NCBI GenBank assembly: GCA_017545325.1
Contig: JAFWOX010000094.1
Location: 1 to 33,139 of the forward strand
Reading direction: 5' to 3'
Source: Oscillospiraceae bacterium
GTDB taxonomy: Bacteria > Bacillota_A > Clostridia > Oscillospirales > Oscillospiraceae
DNA length: 33,139 bases
In this document: one piece after another, positions 8,351 through 15,789 of the stretch
How positions within the stretch are numbered: the first letter of the stretch is position 1
How the letters are laid out: the number at the start of each line of letters is the position of its first letter
Notes under the pieces: model-generated
Database searches by the model: none
The model's input: the letters and a program-made list of their open reading frames with translations, nothing else
What the model was told of the DNA's origin: nothing
Translations under genes and position numbers: made by a program

Positions 8351-8925
8351 ATGAGCGACCTGGTGTTTGCCTTTCCGTAGGTCCGGAGGGCCTCCAACAG
8401 GCGGAGGTCCGCTGCGTCCGCAGGCTCCCGCAGACCGGATGCGCCATGGGGGGTAAAGACCAGGCATTCCGTTTCCTTGCCTCCCACTTTCTCCGTATGG
8501 GTGTACCCGGGCACAATGTCCAGAAACAGGAGCAGGTCCGTCCTTCCCGTGTAGTCCTGGAGGGAATACGCATCCCAATAGTCCCCCTCCACCAGCACGA
8601 GGATATACCAATACGGGCTGAACCGATCCAGGTCCGTCCCCCTGAGGGTCAGATTGCCGAGGTAATCCGCCGTCAGGTGGATGCGCAGCATGCGCACCCA
8701 GCGGGTCCCATCCGACGTTTCGACGCCCTCCAGTTCCACCCCCTCCGGGGCGCGGACCAGCTGCGAGTACCATGTCGATCCCGGCTCAAACCGCCCCAGG
8801 CATACGGCGTCGCAGCTTTCCACCAGGTTCAGTGTCCCGGCATCCAGGCCTCTTCTTCCGCAGCCGGGGAGGACCGGGAGCAGCAGCAGTAAAGCAATCA
8901 TGGGGTATATCCAGCGTATTTTCAC
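8326..8925 (-). CDS. Small lipoprotein of unknown function (199 aa)
   Basis: A 199-aa predicted lipoprotein with hydrophobic leader IYPMIALLLLLPVLPGC and a lipobox Cys near residue 22. A GTG start at 8925 is chosen because AGAGGTG lies 6 bases upstream; the longer frame from 8949 would overlap its own promoter. No family is recognised. The pattern of an ESCDAV segment, a GNLTLRG strand and a WYILVLVEG strand resembles the layout of the C-terminal repeats of the 1052-aa neighbour (inference from pattern, weak). It is the middle gene of the lipoprotein triplet. Its last codons come from sequence homologous to the promoter spacer of the neighbouring copies. Confidence 0.7.
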   Translation of the reverse strand: MKIRWIYPMIALLLLLPVLPGCGRRGLDAGTLNLVESCDAVCLGRFEPGSTWYSQLVRAPEGVELEGVETSDGTRWVRMLRIHLTADYLGNLTLRGTDLDRFSPYWYILVLVEGDYWDAYSLQDYTGRTDLLLFLDIVPGYTHTEKVGGKETECLVFTPHGASGLREPADAADLRLLEALRTYGKANTRSLIWRAAWKL

Positions 8926-8947
8926 GAATATCACCTCTTCCGCCTCC

Positions 8948-8978
8948 ACCCTGCAATTTGACGCCGCGTCAATGTCAA
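8948..8978 (-). promoter_or_regulatory. MerR-type promoter/operator, copy 2
   Basis: On the minus strand: TTGACA (8973-8978), a 19-base spacer holding the perfect 15-base dyad TTGACGC-G-GCGTCAA (8958-8972), then CAGGGT (8948-8953) as -10. A 19-base spacer with the dyad at its centre is the known geometry of MerR-family activator sites. It drives the 199-aa lipoprotein gene. Confidence 0.7.
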
Positions 8979-9010
8979 AGGGTTTTTGCGAAAAGTCAAA
9001 TTCAAAACCC

Positions 9011-12000
9011 TTATCCGTTCCCCGCCGCCTGTTCGGCGGCCAGGAGCTCCTCCCATGTCGGCGTCTCCGAAGCCGTGACCTCTCCGGTCAGAGCCAGAAG
9101 CGCGGCGAATTCCTCCATCCCCTGCGCCTCCTTCAGCGGGTATACGCTGTTTCGGGAGGAGAGGACGTACAGCGTCCCACCCTCCACGTTGTTCAGGAGC
9201 ACTAGGTATTCCTTTCCTTCCTCCACGTCCTCCGGGAAGAAGACGATATGGATCTCCCGAACCACCGGCTGACCCCGCAGAGCCGCTTGGACCCGGCAAT
9301 TCCAGGTGACCGTCCCTTTCCCCTCGGGGACCGATACGGAAATCGGCTCCACCGTGAAGATACATTCCGTCGCCTCCAGGATCTCGCTCACTTCCCGGGA
9401 GAGGGTGTATTCCACGCCGTAAAAGTCCTTCTCCGGGGGCGGCGCGTTGGCCAGAATGGAATCCACCCGCGCTTTCTCCAGGGCCCCAAGCTCATAGCCC
9501 CCCGCAGCCGTGTAGATATCATGGGGCCAATAGACGGAGATATGCCGGTTGAGGAGCAGAATGACCGTGTCGCCCTTTTTGAATCCCTGCCGTCCCAGGA
9601 GCACCGGGTCCTCTGCCTGGAGATAGATCCGCTCCTCCCCGATCTCCCCCTTCCAGGTCTCCAGGGGGACGAAGGCCAGCATTTCCCCCCGATCCCAGGA
9701 TTCTGTTCCGGCACACTCCGCCTTTACGATGTGCGTGCACCCGCGGATGAGCCGCTCCGTTTCCGCCTGGGAAACGCCGCTCCGGTCAAAGCTGCCGTTT
9801 TCCTCCGGAGCCTCTGAAACCTTGAACTCCACCCAGTATTCATCATTGAGATACAGTCGGTATAGACCCGGCCCCAGCTTGGCGTTGGTCCTCACCTGCA
9901 GCGCTGTCTCCCCGGACTCCACGTAGCGCAGGCCCAGGGTCCCGGCCATCCACTCCCGCACATGATGCCATTCTCCGTCGGCATACTTTTCAAAGCGGTC
10001 CCAGTTTCGGTTGAATGACCTCTCGCAGCGCACCGTCAGTTCCACGTAATCAGGGTATAAGGGATACTCCGCCTGGGCCATGGTGAGGGTGACGGTCCCC
10101 CCGGCCCAGCTTTTCTCCCACTCCGGCTCCCAGGGGCAGGGGTGGGTTTCCTTTTGGTTGAACTGCTCCTCCGGATAGTTCAGCGCCACCCCCTCCGGCA
10201 GGAGCCCGGAGGCCTCCAGGGCGGGACAGTCCACTCCGTCGCAGTCGATCATCAGCGCTTCCCTTCCGTCCTCCAGCGCCCGTATGCCGAAGCTCACCGG
10301 CCACACGTCCATCTCCGGGTACTGCGCCCAACAGGTCTCAAAGATATCCGTGACCGTATGGGCGTTCATGAGCTCCTCCAGGTAAGCCCGTCGCTGCAGG
10401 TCATAGGCGCTCGCCCCTCTGCTCACGGCGCTCACCACGAAACACCGTTCCTCCCCGGAGACCGTCTCCGCCAGGAGGCGGTAGGCGGGGTGCAGAGTTT
10501 TCCCCTCCGACTCATGGAGGTCGGGGATAAGCACATAGTCGAAGCTCAGCAGCCTGATCCCCTCCTCCCGCAAAAGGGGGATGAATTTCTCCGCCTGCTC
10601 CAGGGGGGAGCGGGTCTGATGCTGCTCTCCCGGCACCAGGGTGTAGCCCGTATACCGGGCGTGGAGGACCAGGAACTCCATGCTCACGGTGCCGGCATCG
10701 GTATCGTAGGTATTCCGGTAAACGCACCAGGCCGCCGAAGACGCCAGCTCTCCCTCGGGGGAGCACAGGGGAAAGCCCTTGGGGTAACTCCCTTCCGTGC
10801 TCACAGGAACCAGCAGCAGCCGCAGGTCCCGCAGGTCCTCAGAAGTAAAGCGGAAGTTCCGGAGTTCCCCCGCGTCCTCCCCCAGCGTTTCCAAAGCCGC
10901 TTCCAGCCTCTGATTGAGTACGTCCGGATCCGGGGCATAACTGGTTCCGATGATCTCCGGGTACAGGCTGTCCAGAGGCGGGAGCATCACCGTCCGCTGG
11001 CGGCTCTTCCACCCTGCCTTCTCCGGGGAAGCCGGCGTGTTTTCCAGTACCAGACGCAGGGCCTTTGCCGGCAGGTCATCCCGGTCCAGCTCCGCCCCCT
11101 GTTTCAGGTCCAGGGTTCCGTTCCCCAGGCGGTAGACCTCCGCCGCGGCGTCATACTCCGCCTCCTCCCCCAGGAGGAGAGCGGCCAGTTCTTCATCGGT
11201 GAATCGCCGTTCCTCCCGCAGTTCCCAGGAGCTGCTGCTCATGGCGGGCCAGCGGGTGTCACGCAGATCGCTTTCCACGGTTTCCGGCAGCCCCGCCAGC
11301 AGCAGAGCCGCCTCCGGCCAACTGACGCGCCCGATATCGCTCACGTCCACCGGTTCCGCGTCGGCCCGGACGGCGAATTCCGCCCAGACCCCATCCCGGA
11401 TGAAGCCCACCCGGTACAGGCCCTCCCCCAGGGCGGGGAAGTAGACCATGGGCGGGGTCAGGCTGCGCTCATTCCCCGGGTTCAAGGAATAACCAATGGC
11501 GAGGATCACACCCGAATGCCGGAGGGCCTTCCAGCTGCCCTCCACATACTTCTGCAGCTCCACGTCCGCCCCGTACAGATAGGACTCCTCCCCCTCGTTG
11601 CGCATGGTGAAGCGCACGTATTCCGCCCCCACCGGCCAGTCCGCCCGGTCCATGGTGACCCGCACGCCCTGTTCGGAGACCCGGTCCCACTCCGGCTCCC
11701 GGGGGATGGGCTCGGCCAGGGGGACGAATTCATTGGCATAACCCATGGAGCTGACTGTCACCAGGTCCGGGAAGTACCCCGCATCCAGGAAGGCCTGGAC
11801 GTCCAGACCCATCATGTCCAGCTGCATGTGCCGGGCGTCGTGGGTCCAGCTGGTGGCAAGGACGTTCGCCCCGGGATGCATCATGCGGTAGAGCTCCAGG
11901 TATGTGTTCATATGCCTCGACACGTAGTCTCCGTCCTGGGCCCGGAGGAATCGCAGGGCCCGCTCCAGGGGATCCTGGGGTTCCGGCTCCGGGGTGGACT

Positions 12001-12169
12001 CCGGCTCCGGGGCGGCTTCCGGCTCCGGGGCGGCTTCCGGCTCCGGGGTGGGCTTCGGGGCTGTCGTCGGTGCCGGTGTCCCGTCCGGCTCCGTCGGCTG
12101 TGCCGGCGTCCGTCCGCAGGCAGAGAGGAGCAGGGTCAGGAGCAGCGCAAAACACAGGGCTTTTTTCAT
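9011..12169 (-). CDS. Very large lipoprotein with Ig-like domains and a C-terminal repeat extension
   Basis: A 1052-aa predicted lipoprotein, first of the triplet. The signal peptide and lipobox (LLSAC) are almost identical to those of the 792-aa protein, including 72 identical bases of DNA. A linker of repeated PEPEAA/TPEPEP units follows. Residues to about 784 align with the whole 792-aa paralogue: an Ig-like domain near 150-275 (WPVGAEYVRFTMRN ... GLYRVGF), an unnamed middle region, and a second Ig-like domain ending GLYRLYLNDEYWVEF. The last 260 residues are unique to this copy and seem to be two repeats of a small beta domain, each with a T/GCTHIV- or TECIF-like strand, a WKGE or LRGQ turn and a GDTVILLLN or GKEYLVLLN strand. 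This recalls TIMP/NTR-like OB folds (weak inference). GGAGG precedes the ATG. No catalytic motif is seen. Confidence 0.8.
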   Translation of the reverse strand: MKKALCFALLLTLLLSACGRTPAQPTEPDGTPAPTTAPKPTPEPEAAPEPEAAPEPESTPEPEPQDPLERALRFLRAQDGDYVSRHMNTYLELYRMMHPGANVLATSWTHDARHMQLDMMGLDVQAFLDAGYFPDLVTVSSMGYANEFVPLAEPIPREPEWDRVSEQGVRVTMDRADWPVGAEYVRFTMRNEGEESYLYGADVELQKYVEGSWKALRHSGVILAIGYSLNPGNERSLTPPMVYFPALGEGLYRVGFIRDGVWAEFAVRADAEPVDVSDIGRVSWPEAALLLAGLPETVESDLRDTRWPAMSSSSWELREERRFTDEELAALLLGEEAEYDAAAEVYRLGNGTLDLKQGAELDRDDLPAKALRLVLENTPASPEKAGWKSRQRTVMLPPLDSLYPEIIGTSYAPDPDVLNQRLEAALETLGEDAGELRNFRFTSEDLRDLRLLLVPVSTEGSYPKGFPLCSPEGELASSAAWCVYRNTYDTDAGTVSMEFLVLHARYTGYTLVPGEQHQTRSPLEQAEKFIPLLREEGIRLLSFDYVLIPDLHESEGKTLHPAYRLLAETVSGEERCFVVSAVSRGASAYDLQRRAYLEELMNAHTVTDIFETCWAQYPEMDVWPVSFGIRALEDGREALMIDCDGVDCPALEASGLLPEGVALNYPEEQFNQKETHPCPWEPEWEKSWAGGTVTLTMAQAEYPLYPDYVELTVRCERSFNRNWDRFEKYADGEWHHVREWMAGTLGLRYVESGETALQVRTNAKLGPGLYRLYLNDEYWVEFKVSEAPEENGSFDRSGVSQAETERLIRGCTHIVKAECAGTESWDRGEMLAFVPLETWKGEIGEERIYLQAEDPVLLGRQGFKKGDTVILLLNRHISVYWPHDIYTAAGGYELGALEKARVDSILANAPPPEKDFYGVEYTLSREVSEILEATECIFTVEPISVSVPEGKGTVTWNCRVQAALRGQPVVREIHIVFFPEDVEEGKEYLVLLNNVEGGTLYVLSSRNSVYPLKEAQGMEEFAALLALTGEVTASETPTWEELLAAEQAAGNG

Positions 12170-12202
12170 GAGCTTCGCCTCCCATTCCGGTTTTCTGCCT
12201 CC

Positions 12203-12233
12203 ACCCTACAATTTGACGCCGCGTCAATGTCAA
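12203..12233 (-). promoter_or_regulatory. MerR-type promoter/operator, copy 1
   Basis: On the minus strand: TTGACA (12228-12233), a 19-base spacer containing the perfect dyad TTGACGC-G-GCGTCAA (12213-12227), and TAGGGT (12203-12208) as the -10. The dyad is centred at spacer base 8, as in known MerR-family sites. The -10 ends 33 bases before the ATG of the 1052-aa lipoprotein. No MerR-like regulator gene lies in the window. Confidence 0.72.
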
Positions 12234-12251
12234 GAGGTTTTTGAAAAAAAG

Positions 12252-12481
12252 CTGAAAAGTTTTCAGAATTCTGCGGGATTGCCTCCGGCGGCCCGGTTTC
12301 TTTTTGCCCGCCAAAAAGAAACCGGGAAAAGAAAAAGCGCCAAAGGGAACCTGTTCCGAGACGGTTCCCTTTGGAATCCCTCCCTTCGGCCAAGAAGGGG
12401 GCCTTCGGGCCCCCTCCATTGGATTCACCCCCAGGGAACGGTGGACGCAGCAAACCGCTGTCGCGAAACGCCTCCGTTCCC
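12252..12481. repeat. Intergenic hairpin array
   Basis: This 362-base gene-free stretch (12170-12531) contains, besides promoter copy 1, a row of inverted repeats. They are CTGAAAA-G-TTTTCAG (12252-12266), a 15-bp perfect stem with a 5-base loop (12292-12326), a 12-bp perfect stem CCAAAGGGAACC/GGTTCCCTTTGG (12340-12351 and 12363-12374), a 7-bp GC stem closed by TTCG (12397-12414), and GGGAACGG/CCGTTCCC (12434-12441 and 12474-12481). None is followed by a clear T-run. It looks like a structured intergenic repeat or an untranslated RNA. Its function is unknown. Confidence 0.6.
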
Positions 12482-12491
12482 GAAATCAAAC

Positions 12492-12517
12492 GCCTCCGGG
12501 TCCTTCGACCCGGAGGC
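12492..12517 (-). terminator. Hairpin terminator after the UDP-sugar pyrophosphorylase gene
   Basis: A perfect 11-bp stem (GCCTCCGGGTC/GACCCGGAGGC) with a 4-base loop starts 15 bases after the stop codon. On the minus strand it is followed by GTTTGATTT, a modest T-rich tail. Confidence 0.6.
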
Positions 12518-12531
12518 AAATCATCGTTAAA

Positions 12532-13761
12532 TTACAGCACGACCCCGTTCAATTCCAGCAGTTCCCTGGCGCTCTCGATGGAGTCCACCCCGGTTCGGTT
12601 CTTGATGGGGGCGAATTCCCTCTCCCGCACCACCTCGAAGGGCAGGCAGGAATCCATCTTCTCCACCAGATCAAGGATCAGGGTCTCCAGCTTATACCCG
12701 TTCTCGGTCTCCGGCTGGACCGCCTCCCCGGCGGCGTTGAGGCAGGGGACCTTCTTCTTCGCCAGATGGAGGATGGGCTCATCCCCCAGGAAGCGGTCCA
12801 GGGCGTCCACCCGGAACAGGTAGTTGAGGATCACCCCGAAGTTGTAGGCCAGGTCCCCGTTCTCGTTCCGCTCCTCCATCATCTCCGGGGTGAGCTCATA
12901 GTATTCCACCACGCTGGCCCGCCCGTTCCGGCGGCACATGACCCCCACCTTCTCCTCCGGGAAGGCCTTGCGGATAACCTTGGAGCCGCAGGCGCAGCCC
13001 CGGTCAAGCACCGCCCCCAGGAAGCAGGGGTCCGCGATGCGCTGGAGGACGTTGTCCACGGCGAAGGCGTTGAGCCATTGGATCCCCTCCCGGCGGAGCT
13101 CCTCCGTGATCCCCGCCCGGGCCATGGACTTGTACCAGCCCCCGTTGCCGTTGGGGGCCATGAACATGGCATTCCGGCTGCCCATGAGGATCTTCCCCTC
13201 CGGGTCCACGGCGGGGCAGGTCTCCTGCTCAAAGAAGCGCACCTCCTCCGCCGGGTAGCCGAAGTAAGCCTTCTCCCGCAGGAACTCCCGGATGGCCTCG
13301 TCATTGATGGCGCTGGTCATGATATACAGGGGCAGGGTGCAGCCCGCCCGCTCCGTGACCTCCATGAGGTTCCGGAAAAGACATTCAAAGATATACAGGG
13401 GATGGGTGAGGCCGATATCCACCATGCCCTTGGATTTATCCACCCCCAGGCGGGTCCCCTGGCCTCCCGCCAGGAGGACGGCGGCCAGCTTCCGCCGCCG
13501 GATGGCCTCCAGCCCCCGGGCGGTGAAGCTCTCCCGGTTCGCGTCGATCTCCCCCAGCTCCATGGCCGTCAGGGGCTCGATCCTCTCTCCGCCCGCCCTG
13601 GACTCCAGGGCGGCCCTGAATCCCAGCAGGGGGGAAAAATCCGTCTCCTCGATCTCCCGCAGCAGGTCGGCTCTCTCAGCCTCCCCCAGGGTATCGTACC
13701 AGGCCAGGACATGCTCCTGGCCGTACCGCTTCAGCTTTTCCAGCGCCTCGATATATTCCAT
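12532..13761 (-). CDS. UDPGP-family UDP-sugar pyrophosphorylase (UAP1-like)
   Basis: A 409-aa nucleotidyltransferase of the eukaryote-type UDPGP family (COG4284). Members make UDP-GlcNAc, UDP-GalNAc or UDP-glucose from UTP and the sugar 1-phosphate. The signature LAGGQGTRLGVDKSKG lies at 97-112 with the conserved Lys near 111. Further family stretches include PLYIMTSAIND, VRFFEQETCPA and MAPNGNGGWYKSM. The length is close to UAP1 relatives without their extra C-terminal domain. The start at 13761 (MEYIEAL) has AGGGAG 6 bases upstream, whereas the frame opened at 13794 would begin inside a hairpin. Substrate (GlcNAc-1-P, GalNAc-1-P or Glc-1-P) is not resolved. Bacterial UDP-GlcNAc normally comes from the unrelated GlmU, so this is probably an additional route. 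Confidence 0.88.
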   Translation of the reverse strand: MEYIEALEKLKRYGQEHVLAWYDTLGEAERADLLREIEETDFSPLLGFRAALESRAGGERIEPLTAMELGEIDANRESFTARGLEAIRRRKLAAVLLAGGQGTRLGVDKSKGMVDIGLTHPLYIFECLFRNLMEVTERAGCTLPLYIMTSAINDEAIREFLREKAYFGYPAEEVRFFEQETCPAVDPEGKILMGSRNAMFMAPNGNGGWYKSMARAGITEELRREGIQWLNAFAVDNVLQRIADPCFLGAVLDRGCACGSKVIRKAFPEEKVGVMCRRNGRASVVEYYELTPEMMEERNENGDLAYNFGVILNYLFRVDALDRFLGDEPILHLAKKKVPCLNAAGEAVQPETENGYKLETLILDLVEKMDSCLPFEVVREREFAPIKNRTGVDSIESARELLELNGVVL

Positions 13762-13778
13762 TTCTTTCTCCCTGAAAA

Positions 13779-13817
13779 CCGCTGATCCGATCATCGCTGG
13801 GGCGATCGGATCAGCGG
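13779..13817 (-). terminator. Inverted repeat after hflC, probable terminator
   Basis: Perfect 14-bp arms CCGCTGATCCGATC (13779-13792) and GATCGGATCAGCGG (13804-13817), followed on the minus strand by TTTTC. It closes the GH25-hflK-hflC operon, but it is only 17 bases from the next gene and the T-run is short, so read-through is possible. Confidence 0.6.
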
Positions 13818-13840
13818 CTCAATCTCTGCTTGCGGCGATT

Positions 13841-14719
13841 TCAGTTGAACAGCTCCGCCAGGGGACTGTTCTCCCCCAGGATCAGGGTCTTTTCCCCGGT
13901 CATGGATTTCTTCATGGCGTCCAGGGCGATCATGAAGGTGTAGAATTCCGCCTTCTGCTTGCTGTTGTAGGCTTCGCTGAGGATGCGCATATACTCCGCG
14001 TCCCCCTCCGCCTTCACGATCTCCGCCTGACTCCGGGCCTGGGCGACTTCGATCTCCACATCCCGGTCCGCCCGGTTGCGGATCTCCTTGGCCTCCCGCT
14101 CCCCCTCCGCCAGATAGCTCGCGGCGATGTTGTTCCGCTCGCTGATCATGCGGGTGTATACGGCGCTCTTGTTGTCGTCCGGCAGGTCCAGCTTCTTGGT
14201 CTCCACCGCGATAAGCCGGATGCCGTAGCGGGTGAAGGAATCCCCGATGTTGGCCATGATGGCCTCCACCACCGCGCCGCTGCGGCCGCTGATGATCTCG
14301 TCCCGGGTCATGGAGCTCATGACCACCTTCAGGGCGTTGTACACGTTCACGTTGATCCGGCTCTCCGCGTTCTCCACGCTGCCGGAAAGGGTCTCGATAA
14401 AGCGCTGGGGCTCCTCGATGCGCCAGATGGCGAAACAGTCTGCGATGAGGCTGGTCTTGTCCGCCGTGAGCAGGTCGCTCACCGGCAGGTCGTAGAGCAG
14501 CACCGTATTGGGCAGCTTATCCGAGGACTGGACGAAGGGGATCTTCAGGTAGAGCCCGGGGCGGGCCTTCACATCCACCACCGCGCCGAACTGGCGGACC
14601 ACGCCGTATTCGTTCTGCCGCACCACGAAGCAGCTGCTGAGGACAAGGATCAGCAGGACCGCGGCGATGATCAGGATGGCGATCAGGCCGCCGCGCCGTT
14701 TCTTCGCTTTCGCCGCCAT
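13841..14719 (-). CDS. hflC: HflC, SPFH-domain membrane protein
   Basis: A 292-aa SPFH/band-7 protein. HflC pairs with HflK in a large membrane complex that, in E. coli, surrounds and modulates the FtsH protease. After a basic start (KAKKRRG) there is a single membrane helix at about 11-30. Then comes the HflC start VVRQNEYGVVRQFG, the SPFH segment GLYLKIPFVQSSD, and a coiled-coil region rich in Ala/Glu/Arg (SYLAEGEREAKEIRNRADRD, AQARSQAEIVKAEGDAEYM). The start at 14719 lies one base after the hflK stop, with AAAGGAGG upstream in the end of hflK, so translation is coupled. The frame is open to 14749, but a start there would have no ribosome site. No ftsH is visible here. Confidence 0.88.
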   Translation of the reverse strand: MAAKAKKRRGGLIAILIIAAVLLILVLSSCFVVRQNEYGVVRQFGAVVDVKARPGLYLKIPFVQSSDKLPNTVLLYDLPVSDLLTADKTSLIADCFAIWRIEEPQRFIETLSGSVENAESRINVNVYNALKVVMSSMTRDEIISGRSGAVVEAIMANIGDSFTRYGIRLIAVETKKLDLPDDNKSAVYTRMISERNNIAASYLAEGEREAKEIRNRADRDVEIEVAQARSQAEIVKAEGDAEYMRILSEAYNSKQKAEFYTFMIALDAMKKSMTGEKTLILGENSPLAELFN

Positions 14720-14720
14720 T

Positions 14721-15770
14721 TCAGCCCGCCTCCTTTCCCGTAAAGTCATCCAGCGGGAGTACCGTCTGCATATTGCCGTCTTCCCCCTGGATAATGACCT
14801 TGATCCCCGGGAAGATCTCGGTGATCATTTCATAGTACAGCCGCTTGCGGGTGATCTCCGGATATTTGGCGTATTCCTCATACAGCTCCCGGAAGCGGGA
14901 GGCCTGGCCCTCCGCCTCGGCGATGCGGGACTGCTTGTAAGCCTCCGCCCGCTGCAGGATCTCGTCCGCATCCGCGTCCGCCGCGGGGAGCACCTCGTTT
15001 GCGTACTTGTTTGCGTTGTTGATGGCGGTCTCCGCCTCCTGCTTGGCGGTCTCCACCGCCTTGAAGGCCTGCTGGACCTCCACCGTGGGGGGCTCTGCGT
15101 CCTGCATGGCGATGTTCACCAGGGCGATGCCCAGATCCTCCTGCTCCAGCCGCTGGGAGATCTTTTCCTTGATGATCCCCTGGATCTCGCTCTTGCCGGT
15201 GGTGATCACGTCGTCCACCTTGTACAGGCCGATGGTATCCCGGATATAGCTCTGGCAGAGCATTTTCAGAATGCCCACCGGGTCCTGGCTGTTATACAGG
15301 AACTTCACCGGGTCCACCACCCGGTATTCCACATAGAAATCCACGTTGACGAAGTTGAAGTCCACGGAGATCATCACGGACTCCTCCTCCACGCTGGCGT
15401 TGGTGGCCAGGTCATAGCCGATGGCCAGGCCCTGCACCGCCTTGCTCACGATGGTTTTCCGCTGGATGAGAGGGAGCTTGAATTTCAGGCCGGGGCTGCT
15501 CACCACGCTGGGATTCCCGAAGGTGGTGATCACGGCGAACTGATCCTCCTGGAGCTGGTACATGGAGCTGAACACCAGAGCCGCCAGCACCAGGATCGCC
15601 GCCGCCACAAGGATCCACTTGACGCTGCCCTTGTTTACATTCTTTGCGGGCTTCACGGGGATGGGGCCGTCTCCCGCCGCCTGCTCCGCCTTCTGCTGCT
15701 TCACCTTTCCCGCCAGGGTATAGACGATGAAGGCGGCGACGATGATGGCGAGGGTAATAAAGACTTCCAT
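14721..15770 (-). CDS. hflK: HflK, SPFH-domain membrane protein
   Basis: A 349-aa SPFH protein, partner of HflC. It has two hydrophobic stretches: residues about 3-18 (VFITLAIIVAAFIVYTL) and about 50-72 (WILVAAAILVLAALVFSSMY). The second is followed by QLQEDQFAVITTFGNPSVV, the normal start of the SPFH domain. The second half includes the family signature ALVNIAMQDAEPPTVEVQQAFKAV, read from about 210 to 230, and an Ala/Glu coiled coil. An extra N-terminal membrane segment is less usual than the Gly-rich N-terminus of proteobacterial HflK. GGAGGAAA lies 7 bases before the ATG at 15770. Only 19 bases separate it from the GH25 stop, so the three genes form one operon. Confidence 0.86.
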   Translation of the reverse strand: MEVFITLAIIVAAFIVYTLAGKVKQQKAEQAAGDGPIPVKPAKNVNKGSVKWILVAAAILVLAALVFSSMYQLQEDQFAVITTFGNPSVVSSPGLKFKLPLIQRKTIVSKAVQGLAIGYDLATNASVEEESVMISVDFNFVNVDFYVEYRVVDPVKFLYNSQDPVGILKMLCQSYIRDTIGLYKVDDVITTGKSEIQGIIKEKISQRLEQEDLGIALVNIAMQDAEPPTVEVQQAFKAVETAKQEAETAINNANKYANEVLPAADADADEILQRAEAYKQSRIAEAEGQASRFRELYEEYAKYPEITRKRLYYEMITEIFPGIKVIIQGEDGNMQTVLPLDDFTGKEAG

Positions 15771-15789
15771 ATTGCTGTTTTCCTCCTGA

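Noticed and set aside
12292..12326. 15-bp perfect stem as a terminator for a gene on either strand
   Set aside because: No T-run follows on either strand and no gene ends right before it on the plus strand; kept as part of the hairpin array.
14720..14749. Upstream ATG at 14749 as the hflC start
   Set aside because: It lacks a ribosome site and would extend into hflK; the ATG at 14719 has AAAGGAGG at proper distance and starts the usual basic N-terminus.
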